Positions 13,931 to 25,225 of a stretch of DNA of 64,000 nucleotides are shown here, one piece after another. Numbering within the stretch: position 1 is the first letter of the stretch; every line of letters begins with the position of its first letter. Origin of the DNA: Gelatoporia subvermispora B (taxonomy: Eukaryota; Basidiomycota; Agaricomycetes; Polyporales; Gelatoporiaceae); NCBI GenBank assembly GCA_000320605.2, contig KB445815.1, positions 292,970 to 356,969 on the forward strand. The letters are read 5' to 3'. The translations under genes were made by a program, and so were the position numbers. Below the pieces are notes generated by a model. That model searched no databases, was not told the origin of the DNA, and was given only the letters and a program-made list of their open reading frames with translations.

Positions 13931-14092
13931 TCAACCTCCTTGACCTTGACAGTACCGCGCAGCAGACCATTCTAGGCGAGAAAAATGAGCAAGTGGTTGC
14001 GGTGGATTGCGTTGAAGTGTGCATACCCGGCGGGCGGCAATAAGACCGACTTTCTGACTGGGGACAGCGGAGCGCGCGATCGTCGAGGCTTT
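13931..14092 (-). pseudogene. RPL8 (uL2) 3' fragment left by segmental duplication
   Basis: Minus-strand remnants of RPL8 exon 5 (13971-13931; reads [12 protein letters not shown]) and part of exon 4 (14092-14028; [20 protein letters not shown]). The intervening intron is still recognisable. The stop codon TAA is changed to GAA. No upstream RPL8 exons follow; the homology breaks off at about 14092. It cannot encode a ribosomal protein. Confidence 0.88.
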
Positions 14093-14507
14093 TCCGGCGC
14101 TGAGCAAAATCCGGTGGATATCGTTGGAGAAGCTAGACCGATGTCCGGTAATCGGAATGGCTTCGCATCCAAAATACAATGAGAATCATCTCGAAGATGT
14201 ACCTGATCGCGTGATCGTTCCATGATATCCCTTCTCTATGCAAGAAGCGCATCTTTGTTCGGATGCATGCAGATTGAAGGATCATGAACTTCACCAAATG
14301 ACATGGGTCAGAATGAGCTGCAGCTTTGTCTCGGCCGCTGCCACAATCAGATCGCACAATTCCGGGGCGACAGTGCCGACATCCTCTGATATCGTGAGGA
14401 GTCCATTCTGACTTGATCAAGTTGGCGCAATGCCTTCCAACGCTACACATCAATGACCCCAATTACAGCAGATACACGTAGCGACAACGATGCAAAGCAA
14501 GCTGTCA
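14093..14507. other. Spacer between RPL8 remnant and S2, nothing recognised
   Basis: About 415 nt past the duplication breakpoint. Short ORFs only, no domain and no match to the other copy. Confidence 0.4.
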
Positions 14508-14950
14508 TCAATAGTTCTCGACCCAAAATCCTGTATGTCGAGCTTGAGTAGCCTCACGTCTCATCTCACCCTGAACACTTACTTACCTTACGAGCGCAAT
14601 ATTTCGAATCAGCGAGGACAGCTACATGTTTGAGGATACTATGGAGGCCAGCTAGACCTCGTTGAACACATTCTCTGGAGAAGGCCAAGGACCCTTATAT
14701 GTCTCGAAGAGGTGGGCAACAAGATCATCGAAAATGTCGTGCTCCTCCCAAGGCAACAGCTTCCAAATCGTGTACTCCAGACCAATCGGGTGAATCTCAG
14801 GTGGAACCCAGGTTGTGACAGAAACGTCGCCAGAGTCAGATTCGGAACTCTCAGAGTCCTTATCGGCGCCCTCTTCATAATTCTCCCCATTGCCTTTTGC
14901 AGAGCCCTCCCCATGGTCTCTCTCATTGTCATCGTCAACGTACACTAGGT
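14508..14950 (-). pseudogene. S2: truncated S-family gene
   Basis: The acidic region and first half of the S core are open (14945-14652; TTWVPPEIHP, KLLPWEEHDIFDDL, GPWPSPENVFNEV). A stop codon comes right after FNEV, and most of the segment equivalent to S1 residues about 130-170 is missing. A last exon reading GFWVENY then stop survives at about 14532-14508. The 5' exon is absent; the sequence changes at about 14950 into the 3' flank of S3. This looks like a copy broken by unequal exchange. Confidence 0.7.
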
Positions 14951-14959
14951 TGTCTGTAT

Positions 14960-16400
14960 GATTTTATTGACCCAGAAGATAGACACTTGGATTGTTTTAC
15001 AGAATGCTCATGCGCACCTGCGGTACATGCACTTGCAGTCAGAGAACGCTTCCACTAGGCGAAAGCTCGTGGATATTGTTCGGCGACCACAATCGTAGAG
15101 ATTGTTCCTTGGCAACTACTAGCTTCCCTCTTGAACGTGGTCTGGAGTTATCTATGAGGTTTTCAATTGAGGTCGAATGAGACTTTACGGTTTTACATCG
15201 AGGCTGACTGGCATCGTGGTTGCTTTGCGTTACCCTCCTTGACTACGCAGGATATCAATCCCAAGTCGGATACGGCAGAACGGAGGCCCACAAACGTCCG
15301 AGGCCTGAGGCCTGAGGTGTATGAGTTATAACTTGACTGCAGCTATGTCTTTGTCACAATCCGGTGACATCAGTCCCAGACGACAATATACTCAGCGATG
15401 CACTTAGATCCCCGACAGTTGAGCAACACATTTCAGTACTGCAATCAATTTGCTCCGAGAACCCAAGTCTCCAATCCGCCTCAGCAGGTCATGCGTTAAG
15501 GACCACCGTGGGGGTTCTGCGCGTGAGAACGCGGCATACAGCAGGATGTCATTGATAGCCATCGTACCAAAACCTGTAGGTCAGACTTCAGTATATTCAT
15601 GCCTCGTCTCATCCCAATAAATTACCTAAGGAGCGCAATTTCTCGAACGACTTCCCAAGCACAGACATTGCCAGCTTCTTCCGGAGAATATCCTGCTCTG
15701 CGAGGACAGCTAGGTTTTCGACACTCTCCAATGCGGTTTGAGCGGAATGCCAGGACCGGCCGTCGCTACAATCAAGAGCAGGATGCTGAAGGCAAGCTTG
15801 ACATCATTCAGTACCGCCCCGTAGGAAGGCCAGGGGCCTTTGCAGGCCTCAAAGAGGTGTACAATCGTTCATCGTATATCTGGTGTTCCTCGAAAGGCAT
15901 CAACTTCCAGATCCTTCACTCCAGAGTGTATGCGTGAATCTTAGGTGGACCCCAGGTCGTGACAGAAACGTCGCTGGAGCAAGACTCGGAATGTTAGAGT
16001 CCTCTTCAGAGCGTTTTTATGCGCTCTCTTCAGGGTCCTCTTCATGATTATCTTCATGATCCTCTCCAGAGCCCCAGAATTTTCCTTATGGCCAATTTTC
16101 ACCGAGCTTACAGACAGATGTGTTCGTCAGAACTCCCGACTAAAGCGAGACTGCACCATGTACCATTGCTCTTCTACGATTTGTGATGGAGATGTATAGA
16201 GTTCGTTCTGACGATTGTCTCGCAAACCGCACTTCACGTCATTGGGGAACCTGTCTCTGACGATCATAGTCAACTCATATACTGCATCTGGACAGGAGCG
16301 ACCGTACTGACATCCTATTAGCCACTATTGCAAGTGACATTTCAGAGACACCATAATTGGAGGTCGATTCATTGAAATTGGTCATTCTCGAGTATACAGT
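14960..16400 (-). pseudogene. S3: decayed S-family unit
   Basis: The whole S unit with its 3' flank is recognisable by alignment to about 7040-8560. The coding part, about 16290-15555, has several frameshifts and stops. KLMPFEEHQIYDE survives at about 15890. In the last exon one base of the GCTTTTGG junction is lost and the stop has moved. Not expected to make a full S protein. Confidence 0.7.
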
Positions 16401-17644
16401 CGATTTGGATGAATCGCCAACGCTCTCGAGATCCCAGGGATAGCTGTTGCGTACGAGATGCCAGCCTGCTAGGCGGGTGTGGCAGTCCTTCCAAGTCCGT
16501 GACGCTCAGCCACACTTACACTGACTCCAAAAAGTATCTGGACAGGGTTGTTGGGATGGTTCTCTCTAATCATTTAGCCTTTGACCTTCGGTGATTATGT
16601 CATTAGGTAGCTGTCGCTGCGGACTTGAGAATCCTGAAGCTAGACTGTCTGGGGAAGCGACAGCGATGGAATGAGGGCCGAGAGAGTAGAGCCTGCAGAT
16701 TTACTGCTCAATCACCAGGGTATGTGCGATAACTCTGAGACATAAATTTAGAAGTCTCCGCTAAGTAGAAGTCGGTTATGAAGGAACTAGACTGCCATCG
16801 GAAGCCGGAGAGCTTCTGTGGGATTGCGAAAGTCGCCAATTTGGGCCAAAAACGTCAGAAATGTGTAAAAACAGCAGATTTCATGGTCATGTATCTCGAG
16901 TCTCATGCGATGAGTACCCGTCATGTCAGTGAAACCATCTGCTGCTGAGGTAGTCTGCTCAAATGCACAATTTGAGAGGCTGCCTGACAGTCTGGCTGTT
17001 GAGCTGTAAACTGGCATCATCCAATGTGACCGGCAAACCACCCCTGTATCTTCCGTAATGGCTGTCTCGACCTTGAGATAATACATCACGTTGGGTATGC
17101 TACACATATACCAAACAACAAAGACAAAATGCAGTATGGTTTGGAAGATACCAAGGCAAGATGCATGTCCAGATTCTTTTTGGAGTCAGTGTATATGTTG
17201 TGCTTCCAGGTGCCGTGACATCAAACGGCACCGCGCAAACCAAATTGCAACGCCAACACAGTGGATTCTGTAGGAATATTCTATACTCGAGCGCGTCTGG
17301 TGCTGCCACGTGCCACTGTCTTTTCCGACGCTCTCCCTCGGGCTGTTCACACACAGCGTGATGGAACTCAAAGTCAGCAGTGGCATTGCTGTCATGGCTG
17401 CGTGACGCACATCGCGAGAGCCGGTCGTATCACAGTAGTGCGGGCCTACTAGTGCGCCAGAATGTGCCGTCGTGTTCTAGATCGCTCGCCTTGAGCAAAG
17501 GGGGCGCTGTGCGAGATGGTAACCTTCAGAGGGCGAGCAGACCGCGAGGTAAGCTTTCAAGCATGTTCACTCTGGAACGTTACAGATATTACACCCCGAA
17601 AACATCGCATACAGCACTCGTACATATTTTACTCCTTGACCGCA
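16401..17644. other. Spacer between S3 and S4, nothing recognised
   Basis: About 1.2 kb with only short ORFs of up to 107 residues on both strands and no recognisable domain, RNA gene or repeat. Confidence 0.4.
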
Positions 17645-18234
17645 TCAGTATCCTTCATACCAGAAGCCTGTAACCCGGAGCTCAATGCACCAACATATTG
17701 CGAGAAACATGCACGGACATACCTAAAGAACGCAGCTTGGAGAATGACTTCCCTAGCACCGACATTCCTAGCAATCTCCTCAGAATGTCCTGCTCCGCAA
17801 GAACAGCCACATTCTTCAGGATCCTCCATTCCGGTTTGAGCGGAATGTTAGGAGAAGCTGACCCCACGACCAGTAGTAGGATGTCGGATGCAAGCTTGAC
17901 ATCATTGATTACGTCCAGCCGCGATGGCCAGTAGCCTTTGGCAGAGGTGAAGAGATGTACAACAAAATCGTCGAGAATATCGTGCTCCTCCTGGGGCAAC
18001 AATTTGTGAATTGTGTAGTCCAGATCGACTGGGCGAATTGTAGAGGCAACCCATATCGTGTCGGAATCGTCTTCAAAATCAGCTCCAGAGTCGTCCGATG
18101 TGTCGTCCAATGAACCCTCTGATGCATCATCAGAACCGTAGTCTGAGTCAACTGGGCTGTCCCAAGATGCAACTCAGAACCGTGAGACAAGTTGAACAAT
18201 GGCACGCACTCGTCCGGTTCTTCGACGACGACAT
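17645..18234 (-). CDS. S4: small acidic S-family protein
   Basis: Three exons fit: 18234-18206, 18156-17723 and 17667-17645, 161 codons plus stop. The start exon (MSSSKNRTS) ends in the same phase and sequence context as that of S1, which supports both starts. A shorter Asp/Ser-rich stretch (about residues 10-40) leads into the core with DLDYTIHKLLPQEEHDILDD, WPSRLDVINDVKLASDILLL and KLRSL. The 23-nt last exon gives GFWYEGY. Function unknown; homologous to the N-terminal domain of L1/L2. No L gene is adjacent upstream, unlike S1 and S5. Confidence 0.7.
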
Positions 18235-19231
18235 GTGCGAGGTCAACTTCGTCATCAAATTCGCTCGAGTATGTACTTGGCGCATCATTCTCTAAGTAAC
18301 CTAGGTCGCTGTAATGGTGAACCGGAGGTCAGGCCACCAGAACCTACAAAAATTATACGAACTGATCTGGTTGCATGTGTGACAGTTGTGGGCCGCGAAC
18401 CACTTGGACGTTCGGACCTGACATGTTGTTAAGCAGATAGCGTCCGACTAGGATCCAAGGCGCCAAGTTGAGACAAAACACAAGCGAAGAAAGGGCGAGT
18501 GGCAGCTCACGCAGAACAGGTCCTGTTCTGCGTTCAACAGGACACGGTGGTTTAAACGTTCACTTTCGGCCACGCGGTCTATATATATATGCCTCGACCC
18601 AACCGCCGGGCCGTTGGCCGGGACAGTGCCGAGATCGGCGACAACCACTCTGCATCACCGTTGCCATCTGGTATATCAACTGCTCAAATTCTGACTATGT
18701 GGCTGCCATGGAATAGACGATAATTGATCCGAGTCATCCGACATTATGTCTCGTGAGGATTATCGGTGTGTCTGTATCAGCAGGGATCAGCAGGCGGCTA
18801 TTATTTCGCAATACCTTTTGAGACATATAGGTCATGGCTTGCTATCCTCGTGGCTCTTGCGAAATTTAGGCTAGATAAGCGAGTCAGCGGTACTCGCTCT
18901 GCAAGCCCAATCGCTGCAAATTCGAGTGCGAAGGACACTTGCCATCATACGCTGGACATATCTCGAGTGCTCCTCGATGCTTCCGCAACGTCTGAGAATC
19001 TAATGAGTCATAAACTCGTAAGTCTTCAAGACGGACGTAGCCCGGCACCGACCCGGCAGTGCAAGTATTTGCCCCCATCGTAGCCCAATGTGCTGTACAG
19101 TGGCCTATATGGACAGACGAAGGACTAATGGTATTCAGACAGCGCATATACGATGATGAGGCTGAGGATTGCGCATGCCAACTTCTGTGATTACATGCAT
19201 AAATAGGAGACGCACGTGCAGACAACTACAA
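18235..19231. promoter_or_regulatory. S4 upstream region and S4-S5 spacer
   Basis: About 1 kb without a gene. A TATA-like run (CTATATATATATG) lies near 18579-18591, about 340 nt upstream of the S4 start. S1 and S5 have a TATA-like run at a comparable distance. No trace of a third L gene was seen here. Confidence 0.35.
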
Positions 19232-19957
19232 CTAGTGCCCTTCGTACCACAGCCCTGCAGACCGCACTTCAGAAACAGTGAATTTGCATTGGATACATAC
19301 TACATACCTAAGGAACGTAGTTTGACGAATGACTTCCAACGCACGGCGTTCGACACCGCTTCCCTGAGAATATCTTGTTCCGCTAAAATAAGTAAATTCT
19401 CCGCATGTCTCCACTCAGGCTTCAAAGGGATGTGCGGAGCTGCTGTAGCAAGGACCAGTACTAAGACAGAAGCGACAAGGTTGACATCGTTGTATACGTC
19501 TTCCGGCGAAGGCCAGGAACCTTTGAATGCTACGAGGAGGTCTATGGCCAGCTGGTCGTATGCTTTATGCTCTTCTAGAGGTAAGAGCTTCCAGATTTGG
19601 TATTCCAGGTCTCCAGGGCGAACTATCGGCGCGGTCCAGACTGAATCAGGATCATTATCAGACTCCTCAGAGTCGCTCTCGGATTCTGAGAATCTACACC
19701 AATATTGTTAATCGGTACCATCCGAGCAAAGTGAGGGACTGCACGTACTCCTCTGGTTTACCTAATGCCTCGGGACTGCAGTCTAGGCTATCTGCACTAA
19801 TCTTGGGCGAGAGTGCAATCTCGAGCACCTCCACCGGAAATCTGTTCAATGTTGTAAAAGACGGTCATAGTATCAATAACGGGTCATACGAACTGTTCAG
19901 GTGCATGTTCAAACTGGCAGGAAACTTGGGGCAGCGGATGTTCATGACTGTAGACAT
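19232..19957 (-). CDS. S5: small acidic S-family protein with a divergent N-terminus
   Basis: Four exons fit in phase: 19957-19890, 19841-19762, 19685-19308 and 19254-19232, 182 codons plus stop. The core is typical: RPGDLEYQIWKLLPLEEHKA, WPSPEDVYNDVNLVASVLVL, IPLKPEWRHAENLLILAEQD, KLRSL, and a last exon reading GLWYEGH. The start codon used by S1 and S4 is missing here, so the N-terminus must come from other upstream exons or the gene is impaired. The model uses an ATG at 19957 and is less certain than the core. It is head to head with L2. Confidence 0.55.
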
Positions 19958-20899
19958 CTTGAGATTCTGGCATTCCGTGTGATGAAGGTGAAAGTGATGG
20001 TGTATGCCCAGATATGACGTTGAATCGACGAAAGGCAGAGGGAAAGACGTGCAATAATGAACTGTGGCTCGTGGTCGTTGAGGGTCATCCTCAGAGCGAG
20101 TCCGTCTATATATGGGAGGCCGCTGGCTGAACTAGCGCCAACTCGTCCACGTGGTCACGGCCCATTGTGATCGTCGTGACTAATACTGATGTGTTTCTAG
20201 CCGACTTTTCTCCTTCTAGCAGGACTCCTTGAGGAATATACCAAAATATTGCGAGGGAAGTATCGGTAAGTCGATGGTTTTATTGTTCTATTGTTGTCTA
20301 AATACAGGCCACACATGGCGGCGGAATATTCAAGTTACCAGGGGACCCCCAGGTCGTCTGAGTTCAATATTCGGTGCTCAATGTTTACACAGCGGGGTCT
20401 CTCTCTCTGTGCGCCGTTACGAGAAGCACGGTCGGGACAGCAGGTAGTTATCGACATCTGACATCAAGTGAATAGTAGCTGCGTGCGATGTGGCACGATA
20501 TAGCCTCCACACCGGTACGGTGGACGCCATCCGCTGCAGAAGAGGTTCTCATGTTACCACCCGGGGTTTGATCGCTCAATATTAGAACGGCGCACTGCGG
20601 CAAGAAATGCTCACCGGTAAAATCCTAGAAAACTATCCGCCATTGTTCTCTTGTCGGGGCCGGTCGCAGGAAGTGGCCCATTGTACAGGATTCGAGACAA
20701 CATCAGCATAAAAGCCCAACGCCCTTGGCCGATCGATATTCTCACTCGTTAAATTTCTCCATCCTGCGATCTATTCCTACATCTACTGAATCATACCGCC
20801 CACGCGGTGAGTGTCTTTATACAGCGAAATGTTAACAGTACACAATGGAAGTATTGAACCAGCACATATTTGCCATAGTAAAGGCCACGCCGTGCCGCA
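19958..20899. promoter_or_regulatory. Divergent S5/L2 intergenic region
   Basis: About 0.94 kb between the two start codons. TCCGCCATTGTT at 20636-20647 and CATAAAAG near 20708-20715 correspond to the L1 promoter. A TATA-like CTATATATGG near 20105-20114, read on the minus strand, could serve S5. The same arrangement occurs at S1/L1. Confidence 0.45.
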
Positions 20900-23800
20900 A
20901 TGCCTCCCGACTTGGAACCATGTTTGCCCGGCCCCCTGCATACGTTGAAGCAGGTCCCTACTTCCATTCGTAATTCGGAGTCTGTCGGATTATCCGCCAT
21001 TCTGCTGGGGGGCCGTATGCAGACAATGCCGACTTTTTCGGCGGCAGCTCCAGACCTGCATCATGCTGCACTTCTGCTCAAGTTGATACTAGGATCTGAG
21101 GGAATCAAACCCCAGTATCAAGACGTCACTCGTCTACGACTGCTTTTGGAGAAGAATGAAGAACTTCACCAATTGCTGAAGGACTCCTGGGAGCGACAGG
21201 ACTGTACGAGACTTAAATCGTTTGGTAGGTTCCGCAGTGTCTTTATACTGCGGTATGATCGACATATTCATGGACACTAGCTTTTTGGTATGTGCATGAG
21301 ACATTTCAAATTGCCATGGAACGTAAAACCGGGACGATTATGAATACTGTCTACCAAAGTAAGCCTTTCCTTGATGGTTATGTAGCGTGCTGAACCAACG
21401 ACATGACAGGAAAAGGTAATCTTTGGTGTTCCCCTTCGTCGTAAGGTTGCATACCTAGAACTCATGTTTCCTCCATAGCTCTAGCCAACGCATGGCAAGC
21501 TCCGTATCAAGGAAATCTTCACAAACTCCTGCGTAACAATATCAATTATGAATTTAGACTCGGAAGAAGACGGACTCGTGGAAATCATTCTTGTCTGGTA
21601 CAAGGCAGTGGATGTGGCAAATCCCGTACGATCAATGAGCTAGCCAATCACGTGCTGTTGATACCATTGAACTTCCGTATCTCCAGCAGCGAACGTATGT
21701 CCGTTATGCTGTTTCTCGAGCGCTTTTCACGAGTATTGTCTTCGGTGTGCGCAGACTTGCGTTCCTATCCCGACGCGGACGAAGTTGTCCGGGACCACTT
21801 CTTGGGCGCGAGCTGGCTGTCGAGCGCAGAGCAAAAGTCGTTCTTATGGAGCTTCTTTTGCGAAACGCTCAACTATGTATACGAACACATCGAGCAGCAG
21901 TCGTATGAACACAAGGTCCAATACGAGGGATTGGCAATGAATTGGAGTTCTTTCCTCAAGAATAACCGACAGGAAGTCTACGCGGAAATAGTTCGCAGGC
22001 ATAACAAACATTTCGAGGTTGGTTTGCATCCTGCTCAAGGGCCATATGGCTAACGGTATCAATAATCAAGGACATACGACAAACTTCGCTGAATGTCTCG
22101 AGTACTACAGGCAAAGGACAAGTCCTGCGATCAAATGTAAAGGGTTCGCTCAGACGCCTCTTGGAACTGATGGATCAATGCGTCCACGAATCCGAGAGGT
22201 TAAAGCAGACTGGTTGTGTGAAAATCATCTGTTCTGTCGATGAGGCTGATGTCCTAGCCCTCACGAGTGTACCGGGAAATGAACAGGAAGGCAATTTATA
22301 CGAAGCGTTCTGCACATCCTTGGACGTCTTTCGCGGGCTACCTATTTTTTTCCTTTTCCTTTCCACCAATTCGCAGATCGCGCTCCTGGCGCCTCCTAAA
22401 CGCAAGCTGATATCAGAGGACGCGAAAAAACATTTCACTTCTCTCATCGCCCCATTTACAGAGACGCCTTTTAACTGTTCTCCCAACTTTCCCTTGGATA
22501 ATGTGTCTTATCGACTGGAGGAAATTACAACCATTGGGTTCATGGCTCAGCTAGGTCGACCTCTGTACGTGCGACGACTGTTCAACTGCATGCGTTACTG
22601 ATACATGTGGCGTAGGTGGCATTCTATACTACACGCGATGCAATCCGGAGTAGCGATCACACAAACGCAACCTTCGTCACGAATCCGGACCAGAGCACAA
22701 ACAAGAGCACATATGCAAAGCGATCCCTCGGCTTCTAGTATGGCCAATCTTATTGTCGCCGAAATCCTACCATTGGCCCGCACAAAACTTCTCTGTTGTG
22801 AATCCCTGCCTGAACCCAGTGATCGACCCGCTCTTCACCGACTTTATACACCTTTGCGAAAGCGAGTGCTCGCAGATGTGCGCGTATCTCTGACCTACGA
22901 GCCATCCCGCGAGAAGACTTACGATGAACTCGCGAACATGGTCGCAAGCCACATGAAGATGGTTTACTCGGTCCCCCAGCATCGGGAATACATGCGTTCT
23001 GGGTATTCTTCTGAACCCATCCTTGCAGAGGCTGCTGCTCAGGAGCTCCGTGTTCTCAGAACTTCAGGAGTCGATGGCGATATCACTCTCCCTCAGATCG
23101 TGGCCAGCGCCATTGACAATGATCTTTGCAGCGTTGGAGAAAGAGGCGAGGTTGTCGGACGAACACTGGTAACGCTTGCTTACGAGCGGGCGGTAGAATC
23201 CGAATCTCGGTCATTAGACGGCTCGGTACACTACAGTGCTGGGTGTTCACTTATCGGATTCATCAAGGAGTTGTTTCCCGAGAAGTTTGCTGAAGAAATC
23301 CTCGACAGTCATCCTGACAATGCGGGAACGAAGCAGACAATGCGGGATGCCTTCAAAGACGCTCACGTCCGTTTCACTCACTTCGCGCGACTGGGCGATG
23401 ACGGGGGCATAACACCCCAAGCGCTGTTCGCCGCGTTCCTTCGTGGCCATGCGCAGCTCGGTCACCCGACACAGGAGAAGATCGACGTTGCGATTCCAGT
23501 GGTCTTGGACAAGGACAAGATCTGCGTAGATAATATGACTGTCCTGCTGATTTCGATCAAACGACGTGCCATGGAAGGAACCAAGGCAGAGTACGAAATC
23601 TGCGCGGATGCACTGGGTGTCTTCATTCAGCCCTTCGTCACATCTCTCAAGGATCATCCATACATTGCGCTGGTCATGGAGTTGGGCGTGCAAGGCCGTG
23701 CTCGTTACACCATCGGACAAAGGCATATCCAACGCCCATCGTCGGGCAGTGCTGCAGGCGGACTTGACGGATTTACGAAACCAGTGAAAGCCGCTCCCTC

Positions 23801-25225
23801 GATCAAGACACCACGGACACCCGCAAGGATGGCCTTAGGACGATTCGCAGAGCGCCGCGGTAATATGCGCAGCCAGAATGAGCCATTAACGCATCACCCT
23901 CGCTACAACATCTACGCCTACGGCTGTTCTCCTGACATCTACAAAGTAATCGGCGAAGACGAGCGGGGTCTTTATCGTAAGCTCCTCGCAGATCGCGATC
24001 TCTTTGCCGAGCATCCCCGCAAGAAAGTACCTGGAAGTATCAGGGCAATGCTGAGACAGAAGCCGGTTTTATACACGAATCTCGATTCGTTTCACTGGGT
24101 TGGCCTTAATCCCCAGATGGCGGAAGCTCTGCGACTCGAGAAGCTGGAAGAAGAAAGAATATATGGTCCGGACGCCGTCTTCGCTGGACAGGCTACCAAG
24201 ATATGCGACACCGTCACAGGGGAGTATCTCTTTGGCTTTCCCTCCAACAAAACCGAGAGGCAAACGAAAGATAACAGTGAATCTGGTGGCAATGCGGGGG
24301 CTAGTTTCCTACGTGGCGGGCAACCAAGGGGTCACGCGAGACGACAGAAAGAGTATTTCGAAAGTTATGACTCCGAGCCTGAAGAACAAGACGGAGATGA
24401 GATCGACGACGAACGCGAAAACTGCGAAGACATTTTCGCAGCAGAGGATCGGCGGATGAAGGAAGAGCTGTCCAAGCGACGTAAGAAAGGCTCAACTACG
24501 TCGCAAGCTCGTAAACCAGAGGCTGGCACCTCGACGCGAGTCGAAACTTCAAGGGATGGCAGGCTGAGCAGCGTTGTAGAGAGTATTTGGGAGGAGCAAG
24601 AGGTGGATGAATTAGAGCTGCGCTTAAATGACGAGGCCGCGAAGAAACAGGAGGCGAAAAGAGCGGAGAGCACGAACGAGAAGGCACAAAGCAAGGGCAA
24701 GGGGCGGGCATTGTAGACAAAGGCTGAGTAGGAGTCTATACGTTCAGAGTCTTCGATCATCATGTATTGTGTTTGAAGTCTACCTGTTCCGGTATCGTCC
24801 ACGCTCGCGCTCAAGAAGCGGCACCTCAAGTAGTACAGTCCATGTGCACTCCGCCGAGATGACATCTGCAGGCTCCAAGCTGGCTCAAAGCTTCAGAGAA
24901 TAACGGGTTTCACACCGCGCGACCGATCTCGCAGCAGGCATGTAGGTAGAACACGGTCGAGCATGTGCATATGCAATACATTGCATACAAAGTTTTGGAG
25001 GGTAAAGCACAAGGAGAGACAAAGCGGCATGGAGACAGGAAGACAGACACCAAACATCCAATCTTAAACCTCCTTGACCTTGACGGTACCACGCAGCAGA
25101 CCAGTCTAGGTAAAAAACCATGAGCGAATGGTCGCGTTGGATTGTGTGGAAGTGTACATACCCGGCGGGCGGCAATAAGACCGACTTTCTGACCGGGGAC
25201 AGCGGAGCGCGCGATCGTCGAGGCC
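20630..25225 (+). repeat. Segmental duplicate, copy 2 (source copy: L2 plus RPL8 3' exons)
   Basis: Counterpart of 9380-14092 in the same orientation. Here the RPL8 exons are part of an intact gene. Confidence 0.8.
20900..24716 (+). CDS. L2: large P-loop NTPase protein, paralogue of L1
   Basis: Six exons fit: 20900-21224, 21281-21358, 21410-21415 (6 nt), 21479-22017, 22071-22564 and 22616-24716, 1180 codons plus stop. Exon 1 is 325 nt, exactly as in L1, which supports the start. The same modules are present: N-terminal S-like domain ending RLKSF then FWY; Walker A GSGCGKS; Walker B-like ICSVDEAD; FLSTNS; YSVPQHREYMRSGYSSEP; KIDVAIPV with ISIKRR; HPRYNIYAYGCS. The C-terminal tail is shorter than in L1 and lacks the TSK repeats. 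Function unknown. Both paralogues are fully open, which suggests selection. It lies next to intact RPL8, so it probably is the original copy. Confidence 0.85.

Larger units (their letters stand above)
9380..14092 (+). repeat. Segmental duplicate, copy 1 (L1 plus RPL8 tail)
   Basis: This segment corresponds to 20630-25225. It contains the L1 promoter, the whole L gene, its 3' flank and the last two exon regions of RPL8 on the minus strand. Homology stops at about 14092, inside what is exon 4 of the intact RPL8. The RPL8 remnant marks this as the derived copy. Confidence 0.8.
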
